DNA from: Planctomycetota bacterium
GTDB taxonomy: Bacteria > Planctomycetota > UBA1135 > GCA-002686595
Direction of reading: 5' to 3'
NCBI GenBank assembly: GCA_014238415.1
Contig: JABABA010000006.1
Coordinates: forward strand, 1-64,000
DNA length: 64,000 nt
Shown here: one piece after another, positions 1 to 8,168 of the stretch
Numbering within the stretch: the stretch's first letter is position 1
How the letters are laid out: the number at the start of each line of letters is the position of its first letter
Notes under the pieces: model-generated
What the model saw: only the letters and a program-made list of their open reading frames with translations
Told to the model about the DNA's origin: nothing
Databases searched by the model: none
Program-made: the position numbers and the translations under genes

Positions 1-1
1 G

Positions 2-1747
2 GACATTGCCACCAATTCTATCCCTGGCACCGATATCCTCGTGGCGAGTATTACGGGGTCCCAAATTGCAAGTGGGACCCTCGTGGGGGGCCACATTATT
101 AACGGGGCTATCCAGGGGGTCGACATTGCCTCCTCGACTATCACAGGGTCCAACATTGCACCAAATTCTATCTCTGGCTTCGATATCGTAGACGATTCCA
201 TAACTGCTTTCGACATTGGTCCGAATGCCGTTGGCTCCTCAGAAATTGGTAACAATGCCGTTGGCGCCTCAGAAATTGCTATGAATGCCGTTGGCTCCTC
301 AGAAATTGCTACGGATGCCGTTGGCTCCTCAGAAATTGCCCCTAATGCCGTTGGCACATCAGAAATTGCTGCGGGTGCCGTTGGCTCCTCAGAAGTCGCC
401 AATGGCTCTCTCCTTAATGTTGACATTGCCAGTAATGCTGCTATCAGTGGGGCCAAGATCGTTCCTGATTTCGTACAGCCTGTCACGTCCGGTGGCACCT
501 CCGCTATTAGTTACTATGTCGGCGGGTCTGGCGGAAACGGCCCTACGAATGGCTATCTGGGAGTGCAAGGGGCCACTGACTATCAGGGAGTCCTCACTGC
601 TGATTGGCTCGGACACGAGATCGGTGTCGCTGGTATTTCCACGGGCGGATCGAGTTTCGACAACTACGGTGTCTTTGGTCATTCCAACCACGTTGGGGTG
701 CGAGGAGAGTATTCAGGGGATCCGCTCAATAACTATGCGGAACTGGGGAAGAGTGGAACTGGGATCTATGCAACGGGCACGAGTGCGGCGGGTGTGTTCG
801 ACGGCGAGGTGCAATTCAACAACGATGGTTTCGGGGGGCAGTGCCTCCAGATTATTCAGGGTACTTCCGCGGTGCCCGGCAGCTCCTTCAACTCGGCCCT
901 TTGGGTGCAGCATTACTCTCCGGGGAGTGCAGTCGCAATCGAAAACCATGGTACGGGGGCTGCGACTCTAATCAGTCAGGGGAATAACAGCGCGGGCGCT
1001 CATGCCCTTGTAGTAGAGAATGATGGGTTAGGGAGGGGATTGCAAGTCGCAAACCGTAACCTCGCCAACGGCTCCGCTGCCCTTACTGTACTCAACGCCA
1101 ACAACGCCGCTGGAGTCAACATCATCGAGGCGGCCAACGGTAACGACCTGGAATTTCGGGTGGACAACTCTGGCCACGTCTTTTGTGACGCCGCCTTCAA
1201 CGGCGGCGGGGCCGACTATGCTGAGTGGCTTGAGCGCCGGGATCCCAGCGAGGTCTTCGAGCCTGGCGATGTGGTCGGCGTCTTCGCAGGCCAGATAGCC
1301 AAGTCTGTTGCCGGCGCCCAGCAGATCATGGTGATCAGCACCAACCCGGTGGTGGTGGGCAACTGCCTCGATGCGGACCAGGACACCCGCGAGGGTCATG
1401 AGCGCGTGGCCTTCATGGGTCAGGTGCCTGTCAAGGTGCGCGGGGAAGTGGCCATTGGCGATCTGCTCCTGCCCAACGGTGATGGGACCGCGCGCGCCGT
1501 GGCTCCGGTTCTCTTGCACGCCCATGAAGTGGGACAGGTGATCGGCACGGCCTGGGAGGCATTCACTGGTCCCGGCATTGGGCTGGTGAACGCCGCCGTG
1601 GGCATCGACCAGGCCCGGGCCGCCGCGCTCGCTCTGGGAGCAGTGCAGGAGCGCATGCAGGCTCTTGAGGCGAGGCTCGAAGCGCAAGAAAGCGTGATCG
1701 CAGCCAGCCTGCGCGAATTGCGCGAGGAGATCAAGTCTCTGCGCTAA
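2..1747 (+). CDS. Decapeptide-repeat surface or fibre-like protein, 5' end outside the window
   Basis: The frame is open from base 2, and the repeat pattern is already running there, so the gene starts upstream; a GTG at 41 is only an internal candidate. The N-terminal part is at least 13 ten-residue units of the type NAVGSSEIAx, likely a regular beta structure. A middle region rich in G, S and N follows. The C-terminal part has a GADYAEWLE motif (near base 1210) followed by a compact domain that resembles the peptidase G2/tail-fibre C-terminal domains, which in phage proteins are self-cleaving or chaperone modules. The last ~45 residues are Ala/Glu/Leu/Arg-rich and look like a coiled coil. 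I infer an exported, possibly trimeric fibre-like protein; substrate or receptor is unknown. A long hairpin lies directly downstream. Confidence 0.75.
   Translation, partial: DIATNSIPGTDILVASITGSQIASGTLVGGHIINGAIQGVDIASSTITGSNIAPNSISGFDIVDDSITAFDIGPNAVGSSEIGNNAVGASEIAMNAVGSSEIATDAVGSSEIAPNAVGTSEIAAGAVGSSEVANGSLLNVDIASNAAISGAKIVPDFVQPVTSGGTSAISYYVGGSGGNGPTNGYLGVQGATDYQGVLTADWLGHEIGVAGISTGGSSFDNYGVFGHSNHVGVRGEYSGDPLNNYAELGKSGTGIYATGTSAAGVFDGEVQFNNDGFGGQCLQIIQGTSAVPGSSFNSALWVQHYSPGSAVAIENHGTGAATLISQGNNSAGAHALVVENDGLGRGLQVANRNLANGSAALTVLNANNAAGVNIIEAANGNDLEFRVDNSGHVFCDAAFNGGGADYAEWLERRDPSEVFEPGDVVGVFAGQIAKSVAGAQQIMVISTNPVVVGNCLDADQDTREGHERVAFMGQVPVKVRGEVAIGDLLLPNGDGTARAVAPVLLHAHEVGQVIGTAWEAFTGPGIGLVNAAVGIDQARAAALALGAVQERMQALEARLEAQESVIAASLRELREEIKSLR
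14..403 (+). repeat. Thirteen 30-bp tandem units coding a decapeptide repeat
   Basis: Thirteen consecutive 10-codon units fit the pattern x-(A/S/T)-(I/V)-x-(G/S/A)-x-(D/E/Q/H/N)-I-x-x. The last six, 224-403, are near-identical in DNA (NAVGSSEIAx) and look recently amplified. The first seven are diverged. The array enters from the left edge, so the real copy number is higher. Confidence 0.9.
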
Positions 1748-1774
1748 TGCGCAAGCGCGGCCTTACTTGATCCA

Positions 1775-1829
1775 GGACCCACCACTTTCATTCCAAGTCC
1801 CTGGGACATGGAGTGGGAGTGGTGGGTCC
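1775..1829. terminator. Very long hairpin between convergent genes, likely bidirectional terminator
   Basis: Bases 1775-1800 pair with 1804-1829 around a 3-base loop. The outer 12 bp are perfect (GGACCCACCACT with AGTGGTGGGTCC). Over the whole arm 25 of 26 positions pair if three G-T wobbles are allowed; only A1796/A1808 fails. It lies 27 bases after one stop codon and 34 bases before the other. There is no T-run, so a classical intrinsic terminator is not certain. Confidence 0.6.
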
Positions 1830-1863
1830 ATGTCTGGTGGAAAGCCGGTGATCACCGGGCCAT

Positions 1864-2334
1864 TCACTCCGGATCAAATGACTCCGGGGGATCGTCCAAG
1901 GGATCTTGGCCGCTCTGGTCTGTGCGCACTTCTTCCAGGACGCTTTCCGCCACCTGGATTTCGGCGCCAGCGCGCAGGCCCAGGGCCAGGGCGTCGCTTG
2001 GGCGGGCGTCGAGGGTGTGTTCGCTGCCGTCGGGGGTACGCAGGATCAGCTCGGCGTAGAAGGTGTTGTGCTTGAGGGTGGTGATCGCAACCCGTTCCAC
2101 TTGGGCGCCCAGGGCCTGAATACTATCGAGAGTCAGTTGATGGGTCATGGGGCGCGGAGACTCGGTGCCGGTCAAGACGCGCTGGATCTCGTGGGCCTCG
2201 GTGGCGCCGATCACGATGGGGAAGCCTCGGTTCCCGTCCGTTTCAACCAACTGCAACCATTGCTGGTTGGAGTTGTCCCGCATGACCAGATTGCTCAGTC
2301 GCATGGGGATCAGGGTTTCGTCGTTTGAATCCAT
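1864..2334 (-). CDS. Bifunctional nuclease family protein (BFN/DUF151)
   Basis: The product is 156 aa (145 aa if the second Met, MRLSN, is used). It has the family features: an N-terminal strand reading PIVIGATEAHEIQ, a central TFYAEL segment and the RPSDALALGLRAGA motif near residue 120, which is the most conserved block of DUF151 proteins. Characterised members act as DNase/RNase-type nucleases, so a role in nucleic-acid turnover is possible but unproven here. The C-terminal tail is short and acidic. It lies 33 bases downstream of the zinc-ribbon membrane protein gene on the same strand, probably one transcript. Confidence 0.85.
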   Translation of the reverse strand: MDSNDETLIPMRLSNLVMRDNSNQQWLQLVETDGNRGFPIVIGATEAHEIQRVLTGTESPRPMTHQLTLDSIQALGAQVERVAITTLKHNTFYAELILRTPDGSEHTLDARPSDALALGLRAGAEIQVAESVLEEVRTDQSGQDPLDDPPESFDPE

Positions 2335-2367
2335 CAGGGATCAGTATGGTCCATGGGGAAGGGGAAT

Positions 2368-2748
2368 TCAGCGTTTGGAGTCACGCATGGTCTGCCTTTG
2401 TTGGCGCACGAGGTCGTCGAGACCTTCTACTTCTTCCTCTGCCAGGAACCAGCCGCTGGCCAGGGGGTCCTGGTAGGTGCATTGGGTGCAGCAGAGCCCC
2501 ATGGTAGTGGCGGGGTCCATGCGCTCCAGCGCCTCTTGGCCGCATTCGGGGCAGGCGCGGTCTGCTCGGGCTGGCCAGAAGGTCGTGCCCGCGAACCACA
2601 GGAGCAGCAGGCCGGCAACTCCGTAGCCGACCCAGGAGAGGATCGAGTCCGGCTTGAGGGCCAGCACCGCCGCCGCCAGTCCTATGGCGCCCAGAAAAAT
2701 CAGGGGCACCAGGAATGGGATCCAGGCGGAGGGGCGGGGCATGGTCAT
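2368..2748 (-). CDS. Small membrane protein with C-terminal zinc ribbon
   Basis: Starting at the Met at 2748 gives about 126 aa. Two hydrophobic segments (roughly residues 8-30 and 38-57) precede a cytosolic part with CPECG and CCTQC, a four-cysteine zinc-ribbon arrangement 21 residues apart. An acidic helix follows. The longer frame up to 2868 would overlap the divergent nnrD start and its extra residues are low-complexity, so I prefer 2748 (2742 is an alternative Met). Function unknown. Such proteins often act as small adaptor or sensor proteins, but nothing here shows that. Confidence 0.65.
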   Translation of the reverse strand: MTMPRPSAWIPFLVPLIFLGAIGLAAAVLALKPDSILSWVGYGVAGLLLLWFAGTTFWPARADRACPECGQEALERMDPATTMGLCCTQCTYQDPLASGWFLAEEEVEGLDDLVRQQRQTMRDSKR

Positions 2749-2866
2749 GGCTTGCGGATGGGAGGATAGCGCCGCCAGGACCGCCTCGCTCGGGTTAGAG
2801 TCGGTCTCCCCGGCGAAACCTGCCTCCCAAGGTTGTGGGCCCCTCGGGCCCGCACCCCATCTCCCC

Positions 2867-3763
2867 ATGTCTTCTCCCCCAGCACCCCATCTTCCAGGGC
2901 CCCTGCCCCCTCACGCCCACAAGGGCGATGCGGGGCGCGTGCTGTGCATCGCTGGCTCCAGCGACATGCCTGGGGCCGCGATCCTGTCGGCCCGGGCGGC
3001 CCAGCGCGCTGGGGCGGGTCTGGTCACGGTGGCGCATCTTTGGTCCGGGACCCTGGCCGTTGTGGCGGGCGCCTGCCCCGAGGCCCTGCACCTGGATGTG
3101 AGCGCCAAGAGGGATCTGCTCGCCGGTCGCATTCCCTCGGCCCTGCGCAATCAGCGCCAGGATGTGCGTCTGGTGGGTCCGGGCTTGACCCAGTCCGGCA
3201 GCACCCGCGAATTGGTGCATCGTTTATTGGAGGAAGAAGACGGTGGCACGCCGCTCCTGCTGGACGCGGATGCACTCGCTGTGCTGGCCGGCAATCTTGG
3301 CCTGGTGGCCCAGGCCAAGAGCGAAGTGGTCTTGACTCCTCATCCTGGTGAAGCCCGTGCCTTGCTTGGGGAGGAGATCGGGAACAGTGACGCCGAACGC
3401 ATGCAAGTTGCGCGAAGAATGGCGGAGCTCGCCAGCGCAACGGTGGTGCTGAAGGGACAGCACACCGTTGTCGTGCGAGGCGAGCGCGAGTTTGTTTGTC
3501 GGCGCGGCAACCCGGGGATGGCTACGGCGGGATCGGGGGATGTTCTCAGCGGGGTTGTCGCGGCCCTGTTGTGTCGTTGCTCTGATGGATCCGATCAGGT
3601 CGAAGGGTACAGCATCTTTGATGCGGTTTGCGCCGGGGTGGAGTTGCACAGCCTCGCGGGGGACCTGCAGTGCGAGAAGTTGGGACAAGCGAGTTTGATC
3701 GCGAGCGACTTGATCGACGGTTTGCCCGCCGCCTTCCGTTCCATGGGAGGGGAGAGCGGGTGA
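2867..3763 (+). CDS. nnrD: ADP/ATP-dependent NAD(P)H-hydrate dehydratase
   Basis: The 298-aa ribokinase-fold protein removes the hydration damage from NADHX/NADPHX using ADP or ATP. Visible family motifs in order are KGDAGRVLCIAGS near the start, GAGLVTVA, LDADAL, the TPHPGE block, VVLKG, and GNPGMATAGSGDVLSG, which holds the nucleotide-binding loop and catalytic Asp. It corresponds to the C-terminal dehydratase half of bifunctional Nnr proteins; no NnrE epimerase domain is attached or adjacent. I chose ATG 2867 because residues upstream are low-complexity and overlap the divergent gene. Its stop overlaps the GTG start of the HEAT-repeat gene by four bases. Confidence 0.9.
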   Translation: MSSPPAPHLPGPLPPHAHKGDAGRVLCIAGSSDMPGAAILSARAAQRAGAGLVTVAHLWSGTLAVVAGACPEALHLDVSAKRDLLAGRIPSALRNQRQDVRLVGPGLTQSGSTRELVHRLLEEEDGGTPLLLDADALAVLAGNLGLVAQAKSEVVLTPHPGEARALLGEEIGNSDAERMQVARRMAELASATVVLKGQHTVVVRGEREFVCRRGNPGMATAGSGDVLSGVVAALLCRCSDGSDQVEGYSIFDAVCAGVELHSLAGDLQCEKLGQASLIASDLIDGLPAAFRSMGGESG

Positions 3764-6318
3764 TTGGGGTCAGGGGTGCTCTGCTCGATGTCCTCTTCCT
3801 GCTGGGTCTGGTCTCTCCGGGCCTGGCCCTGTTGGCACCGATCCAGTCCGGACCGATCGAGCGTGAGGCTCGCATTCGCGCCCTGGCCCTGGGGGAGGGG
3901 GATCAACCGGAGCGCCTTGAGGCGCTTCTGGTTTCGGATTCCTGGCCCGAGAGGCTGGTGGCTCTGGAAGCTCTTGCACGCTGTGAGACCTCTGGTCTGC
4001 TCGGGCCAGTGCTCGACGATGTTCGCGCCTGTCTGGCCTATTCCCAGCCCAATGTTCGTGCCGGAGCGATCAAGGCTCTGGTGCGCGCGGGGCTGGCTGG
4101 ATCCTTGCAGGTGGACATGCTGCGCCTGGCGGGGGACGTGCATCCCCTGGTGCGCATGGCGGCAGCCCGTTGCGATCTGCCAGGGGTCTTGTCTGTGTTG
4201 GTGGGGGACTCTGATCCGCAGGTGGCGGCGGTGGCCCGCTGGCGGTTGATGATCGCTGGACCTGAGGCCTGGGAACAACAGCTTGACGCTGTTCTGTGGG
4301 GGACGGTGGACTTGGGGAGCGTACTTGAACCCTTGGCTCTTGGGGGTGTGTCTCCGCAGCTGGCCCAGGCCCTGCGCGCTTCGGACCATCCGGAAAAAGT
4401 TCTGATCGAAGGCCTGTGTGTCAGCGCCGGGCTCGATCCAGACATCCATGTGCTGCTGGCTGGTTTTTGCGAAGGGATCGAAAGTCGGAGGGTATTGTTG
4501 CAGAGGCGTGAGGTGGCGCGCCTATTGGGAGCGCGCGAGGATTCTGAGCTGGGTCGAGCCCTCGGGGTCGGTTTGCTTGAGCGGGCGCGGGGGATTGATC
4601 TGGATGGGGATGATGAAGATCAACTGGACCTCTTGCTGGAGGGAGCGGCCCTCTGCTTGTCGCCCACGGAAGCTGCCCTGCTGGGGCGCGATCTGGATGA
4701 TGAGCGGGCCTTGATCTTGTGGCAGACCCTGGGCGCACGCAGGCACCGTTGGCGAGCGGCGGACCTGGCGCCCTGGTTGCATTCGGAGCGTGACTCGGCC
4801 CTGCGTTTTGACATTGCCCTTTTTGCATCGGGACAACTGGATGGGCCCCATGGGAAGGAGTGGGTTGAGTTGTTCCTGGAACTGGTGCATGACCAGGCAC
4901 CGGGTTTGCGTTTGGCGGCCTTTCGTTGGTTGTCCGATGCGAAGCTCGATGGGGAACAGGAGCAGGCCTTGAGGGATCGCTGGGCGGGTTTGCCCCAGGC
5001 GGTGCGTTGGGAGCGACTGCGCGATCTGCCCCGGAACAGAGCCCTGCCAACGTTTCGGGATGATCTGCTCGGCTTGCTTATGGCTCAATCATCAGGTGCA
5101 ACCGGTGCGATCGAATTGCTCAGCCGTTTTCGGGGAGACGCAGAAGTCAGCGCTGCCTTGGAAGGGGAACTCGCAAGCGCCCTTGATCAGGTTGCCGATG
5201 CTTCGGACGAGGAACGCCGCCGTACGGAAGCCAGTGCAACGGATCTCTTGCAAGCTCTTGCGCGGGTCGACCCTGGGAGAGGGCGCGCCCTGGCCCGGCG
5301 CGGTCTGGAACTCGCGAGTGAAGAACACCCGACCACGCGTCATGAACTGGGGAAAGCGGCGTTGGTCGTGCTCGCCAGGAGCGAGGCCGGTCGCGCGGAC
5401 CTGGTGTGTGCCATGGGGAAAGGGGTCCCTCGGCGGGTGCAATTCGAAGCGGCCTTGCAGGGCGTGAAGCACATGTCTGAGCCCCGGGAGTTCGCGGACT
5501 CCCTGGTCGCGTTGTTCGATCGGGTGGATCAGGTCCTGCAGTTGCGGGCGGTGCGCGCCCTGGAGAGTCTGGAGGGCGAGTTCCTCAGCGCGCACTTCGT
5601 CCAGTGGATCACCGAAGAGGGAGGCCAGCAGGAGGTGCAGGTGGCGGCGATCGAGGCGTTGGGACAGCGTGCAGCCCTGGCGGAACTCGCTCCCCTCTTG
5701 CAGGTGGCATCCCCGGATCTGCGTCTGGCGGTGGTGGATCAGTTGTGCAATCTGGAAGGCGCCGGTGCTGTCCTGCGTAGGGAGATTGAAAGGCGTCTGG
5801 TGGGTGGGAACGCAATGCCCAAGGACTCTTTTGAGGCGGCAGAACTGCTGGACCTCCTGCGCGCCCTGGCCTGTCACGGACCCCTCTCTGCCCAACGGCT
5901 TGAGTTGATCCTGGAGCGTCCCATGGCCAGGGCCGGGGCTGAATTGACCTTGCGGTTTCGTGGCGAGGGCCTGCCTGGGATCCTCTCCACCTGGCGCCCC
6001 GAGTTGGAGGCTTTTCGCGTCCTTGCCAAGAACGGTCAGGGGGGTCAGGTACTGGCCGCCGCCGGAGAATGGTGGCGCATGGACGCGCGGCTGCTGTATG
6101 AGTTGGCGCACTTTGGCGCCAAGGACCGGGATGTGTCTGCCAGGCTCCTGAGCGCTGCCCGTGTGGCCTTGATGGGCGAGCAGAACCCACGGACCAGCTT
6201 GCAGGTGCGTTGGCTGCAGGCGGGCATGGGAGCCGGCGACGCGCTGGTCATCGAGCGCCATTTGGGCCAGGCCCTGCGTGCCCTGTCCCAGTCACAGCGT
6301 GGGCGGCTGCAGCGTTGA
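3760..6318 (+). CDS. Exported HEAT-repeat protein
   Basis: Starting at GTG 3760 gives 852 aa. The first ~27 residues (MIGVRGALLD, then a Leu-rich stretch ending SPGLALLAP) look like a signal peptide or membrane anchor. The rest is almost entirely helical repeats with the alternating LVALEAL/VRAGAIKALVRAG character of HEAT/PBS-lyase-type solenoids. The GTGA overlap with nnrD and a purine-rich stretch GGGAGGGGAG just upstream indicate translational coupling. HEAT solenoids are usually protein-binding scaffolds; no catalytic residues are visible. The longer frame beginning at 3628 would run inside nnrD and lose the signal peptide position, so I reject it. Confidence 0.75.
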   Translation: MIGVRGALLDVLFLLGLVSPGLALLAPIQSGPIEREARIRALALGEGDQPERLEALLVSDSWPERLVALEALARCETSGLLGPVLDDVRACLAYSQPNVRAGAIKALVRAGLAGSLQVDMLRLAGDVHPLVRMAAARCDLPGVLSVLVGDSDPQVAAVARWRLMIAGPEAWEQQLDAVLWGTVDLGSVLEPLALGGVSPQLAQALRASDHPEKVLIEGLCVSAGLDPDIHVLLAGFCEGIESRRVLLQRREVARLLGAREDSELGRALGVGLLERARGIDLDGDDEDQLDLLLEGAALCLSPTEAALLGRDLDDERALILWQTLGARRHRWRAADLAPWLHSERDSALRFDIALFASGQLDGPHGKEWVELFLELVHDQAPGLRLAAFRWLSDAKLDGEQEQALRDRWAGLPQAVRWERLRDLPRNRALPTFRDDLLGLLMAQSSGATGAIELLSRFRGDAEVSAALEGELASALDQVADASDEERRRTEASATDLLQALARVDPGRGRALARRGLELASEEHPTTRHELGKAALVVLARSEAGRADLVCAMGKGVPRRVQFEAALQGVKHMSEPREFADSLVALFDRVDQVLQLRAVRALESLEGEFLSAHFVQWITEEGGQQEVQVAAIEALGQRAALAELAPLLQVASPDLRLAVVDQLCNLEGAGAVLRREIERRLVGGNAMPKDSFEAAELLDLLRALACHGPLSAQRLELILERPMARAGAELTLRFRGEGLPGILSTWRPELEAFRVLAKNGQGGQVLAAAGEWWRMDARLLYELAHFGAKDRDVSARLLSAARVALMGEQNPRTSLQVRWLQAGMGAGDALVIERHLGQALRALSQSQRGRLQR

Positions 6319-6406
6319 TGGCCAGAGGTGGGGGAGTTACACTGCGGGAGATGCGCCCTTCATTGCGCACCCTTTTCTTTTTCCTGTTGCCGCACAGTAT
6401 CTGACC

Positions 6407-7204
6407 ATGACCACGACCACTGTTTCCCTGCCAGATGGCGCTATCGAAACTCTTGACGACGGCATCGGCTTCATCGCTCTTGTGGATCGTATGCAGGAGG
6501 ATTCTTCCCTCAAGGTGGTCAACGCTGCGCGCATCTCCTACGACAAGCGCAGCGAGGGGTTCAGTGAAGCGGACAGGAAGCTCTGCGGGTTTCTGTGGAA
6601 GCACGGGCATACTTCGCCCTTTCGTCATTCGTTCTTCACCTTTCACTGGAAGGCCCCCCTGTTTGTCTTTCGACAGGCCTTCAAGTATCAGGTCGGCTCC
6701 GGCTGGCGTGAGTATGAAGCCAACGGCCAGTCCGTCTCATTGGATGTGTTCGATGTGATGTTCGACACGGACAAGGGCTGTTCCTGGAACGAAATCAGCG
6801 GTCGCTATGTGCAATGGACCCCGGAGTTCTACGTGCCCAGCACCATGCGCTCGAATCCTTCGCATGGCAACAAGCAGGCCTCTGTGGATCTGTCCGAGGA
6901 ATTCGACCACTCTGGCGAACGTCAGGTGATGCTGGACGAATGCCAGGCCGCGTTCCAACGCTACGAAGATCGCATCGAGCGCGGCGTGGCCAAGGAAATC
7001 GCTCGCATGCTCCTGCCCCAGAGCCTCTACACCCAAGCCTATTGGACCGTCAGCTTGCAGGGTGTGCTGCACTTTCTCGACCAGCGCCTGTCGGTTGATG
7101 CCCAGTATGAAATCCGGCAATTTGCGGAGGCGATCCTGAAGCTCTTGCAGCCGGAGCTGGAGCGTGTTGGGGTGGACATTGAAGCCCTGCGCTCTGGTCA
7201 TTGA
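6407..7204 (+). CDS. thyX: Flavin-dependent thymidylate synthase, variant with insertion in the signature motif
   Basis: The 265-aa protein matches ThyX, which methylates dUMP to dTMP with FAD, NADPH and methylene-tetrahydrofolate. Matching blocks are VNAARISY, HGHTSPFRH (residues 67-74), PLFVFRQ (84-90), WNEISGRY (127-134) and, near the C-terminus, LLPQSLYTQAYWT and AQYEIRQFA. The signature RHRxxxxNExSxRY is altered: RHR reads KYQ at residues 93-95, and about 27 extra residues (100-126) separate it from WNEISGRY. The frame is intact, so this is an in-frame insertion. No ThyA is seen in the window. ATG 6407 fits the family N-terminus. Confidence 0.85.
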   Translation: MTTTTVSLPDGAIETLDDGIGFIALVDRMQEDSSLKVVNAARISYDKRSEGFSEADRKLCGFLWKHGHTSPFRHSFFTFHWKAPLFVFRQAFKYQVGSGWREYEANGQSVSLDVFDVMFDTDKGCSWNEISGRYVQWTPEFYVPSTMRSNPSHGNKQASVDLSEEFDHSGERQVMLDECQAAFQRYEDRIERGVAKEIARMLLPQSLYTQAYWTVSLQGVLHFLDQRLSVDAQYEIRQFAEAILKLLQPELERVGVDIEALRSGH

Positions 7205-7222
7205 TGAATCCGCCAGTACCGC

Positions 7223-7303
7223 GCCTGGTTCAAGACCACCGGGCTGGCTGCGGAAAACAGGCGCCTGGCGTCATGCTGCGAATCTGGTGGTCTTGGACCG
7301 GGT
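7223..7303 (+). terminator. Long hairpin after thyX
   Basis: Bases 7223-7243 pair with 7283-7303 over 21 consecutive positions (16 Watson-Crick, five G-T). The core CAAGACCACC/GGTGGTCTTG is perfect. The 39-base loop repeats GCGCCTGG, also present at 7221. It begins 19 bases after the thyX stop. No T-run follows, so it may be a transcript-end stabiliser rather than a simple terminator. Confidence 0.45.
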
Positions 7304-7364
7304 AGGCTAGCAGTGGATTCCGGCCTGAACCCTACCCACCCGCAGTCCGTTACCCCCAGCGACT

Positions 7365-8168
7365 ATGACCATGCGCCTGACCCTCCTAGCCCTTGCCAGT
7401 TTGGCGCCGTTCTTGCTGAGCCACGAACAGGACCCTGGCCCGGATCCCGTTGCCGGCTTGCGTGAGGTTTTTGAGGCCCAGGGCATTGACCTGGACCTGG
7501 ACCATGGGCGCGTTTCGATTCCCGCCGAAGTGGCCGTGACCAATGATCTCTTGGAGTACCTGCTGGTAGGTCCTCAGGGAGCTGCACACGAGACACTGCT
7601 GCTGACGGATGTGGACCCCGAGATGCTGAACGCGGCGCTCCTGACCCTCGGGGCCAAGCCCGGCAGCAATGCGGACTGGGCGTCCAAGGATCCTCTCCCC
7701 AGTCAGGATGAAATCGACGCAGGAGTCTTGCCCTATGAAGTCACCCTGCCCCAAGGGGACGGTTTCTATCTGTATGTGGGTTGGCGCGAGGGGGACGAGG
7801 TCTATCTGTTTCGCATTGAAGATCTTGTGCGTGATCGGTTCCGCGGGCGCACTTTGCGGCGGCATGCATTGATCTATCTGGGCTCCAAGATGATTCAACG
7901 CGGCGAAGACGCACCTGAGGTTTTTGCCGCGGCGGTCAACGGCAACCTGATCAATGTGAGTTACTTTCGTGAGGGGCACACTCTCTTGACGACCGCTATG
8001 CCGGAATGCGTGGATCAGTCCGCCTGGTTGGCCAACGCATGGCTGCTGCCCCAACGGGGCAGTGAGGTGCGGCTGATTTTCTCCAAGCAGCGCCTGCCCT
8101 TGGGATTCGACAAGAGTGCGACTTTGCCTTTGGTCTCAAGTGCCCCCGATCCAGGTGGTGGACGTTGA
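7365..8168 (+). CDS. Exported YdjY-like protein
   Basis: The 267-aa product opens with a clear signal peptide (MTMRLTLLALASLAPFLLS). The mature part contains a segment around AAHETLLLTDVDPEMLNAALLTLGAKPG that matches the YdjY-domain pattern as I remember it from planctomycete genomes. No enzyme motif is visible. Its stop overlaps the TTG start of the next gene (TTGA at 8165-8168), so the two are probably translated together. Function unknown; periplasmic or secreted location is inferred from the leader. Confidence 0.6.
   Translation: MTMRLTLLALASLAPFLLSHEQDPGPDPVAGLREVFEAQGIDLDLDHGRVSIPAEVAVTNDLLEYLLVGPQGAAHETLLLTDVDPEMLNAALLTLGAKPGSNADWASKDPLPSQDEIDAGVLPYEVTLPQGDGFYLYVGWREGDEVYLFRIEDLVRDRFRGRTLRRHALIYLGSKMIQRGEDAPEVFAAAVNGNLINVSYFREGHTLLTTAMPECVDQSAWLANAWLLPQRGSEVRLIFSKQRLPLGFDKSATLPLVSSAPDPGGGR

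Noticed and set aside
224-403. Six near-identical 30-bp units as a CRISPR array
   Set aside because: There are no spacers; units abut and are in frame with a protein repeat.
1767-2328. Plus-strand frames opposite the bifunctional nuclease gene
   Set aside because: They are antisense shadows; only the minus-strand frame has family motifs.
6704-6784. Extra segment in thyX as an intein
   Set aside because: At about 27 residues it is far too short for an intein and lacks splice-site residues.
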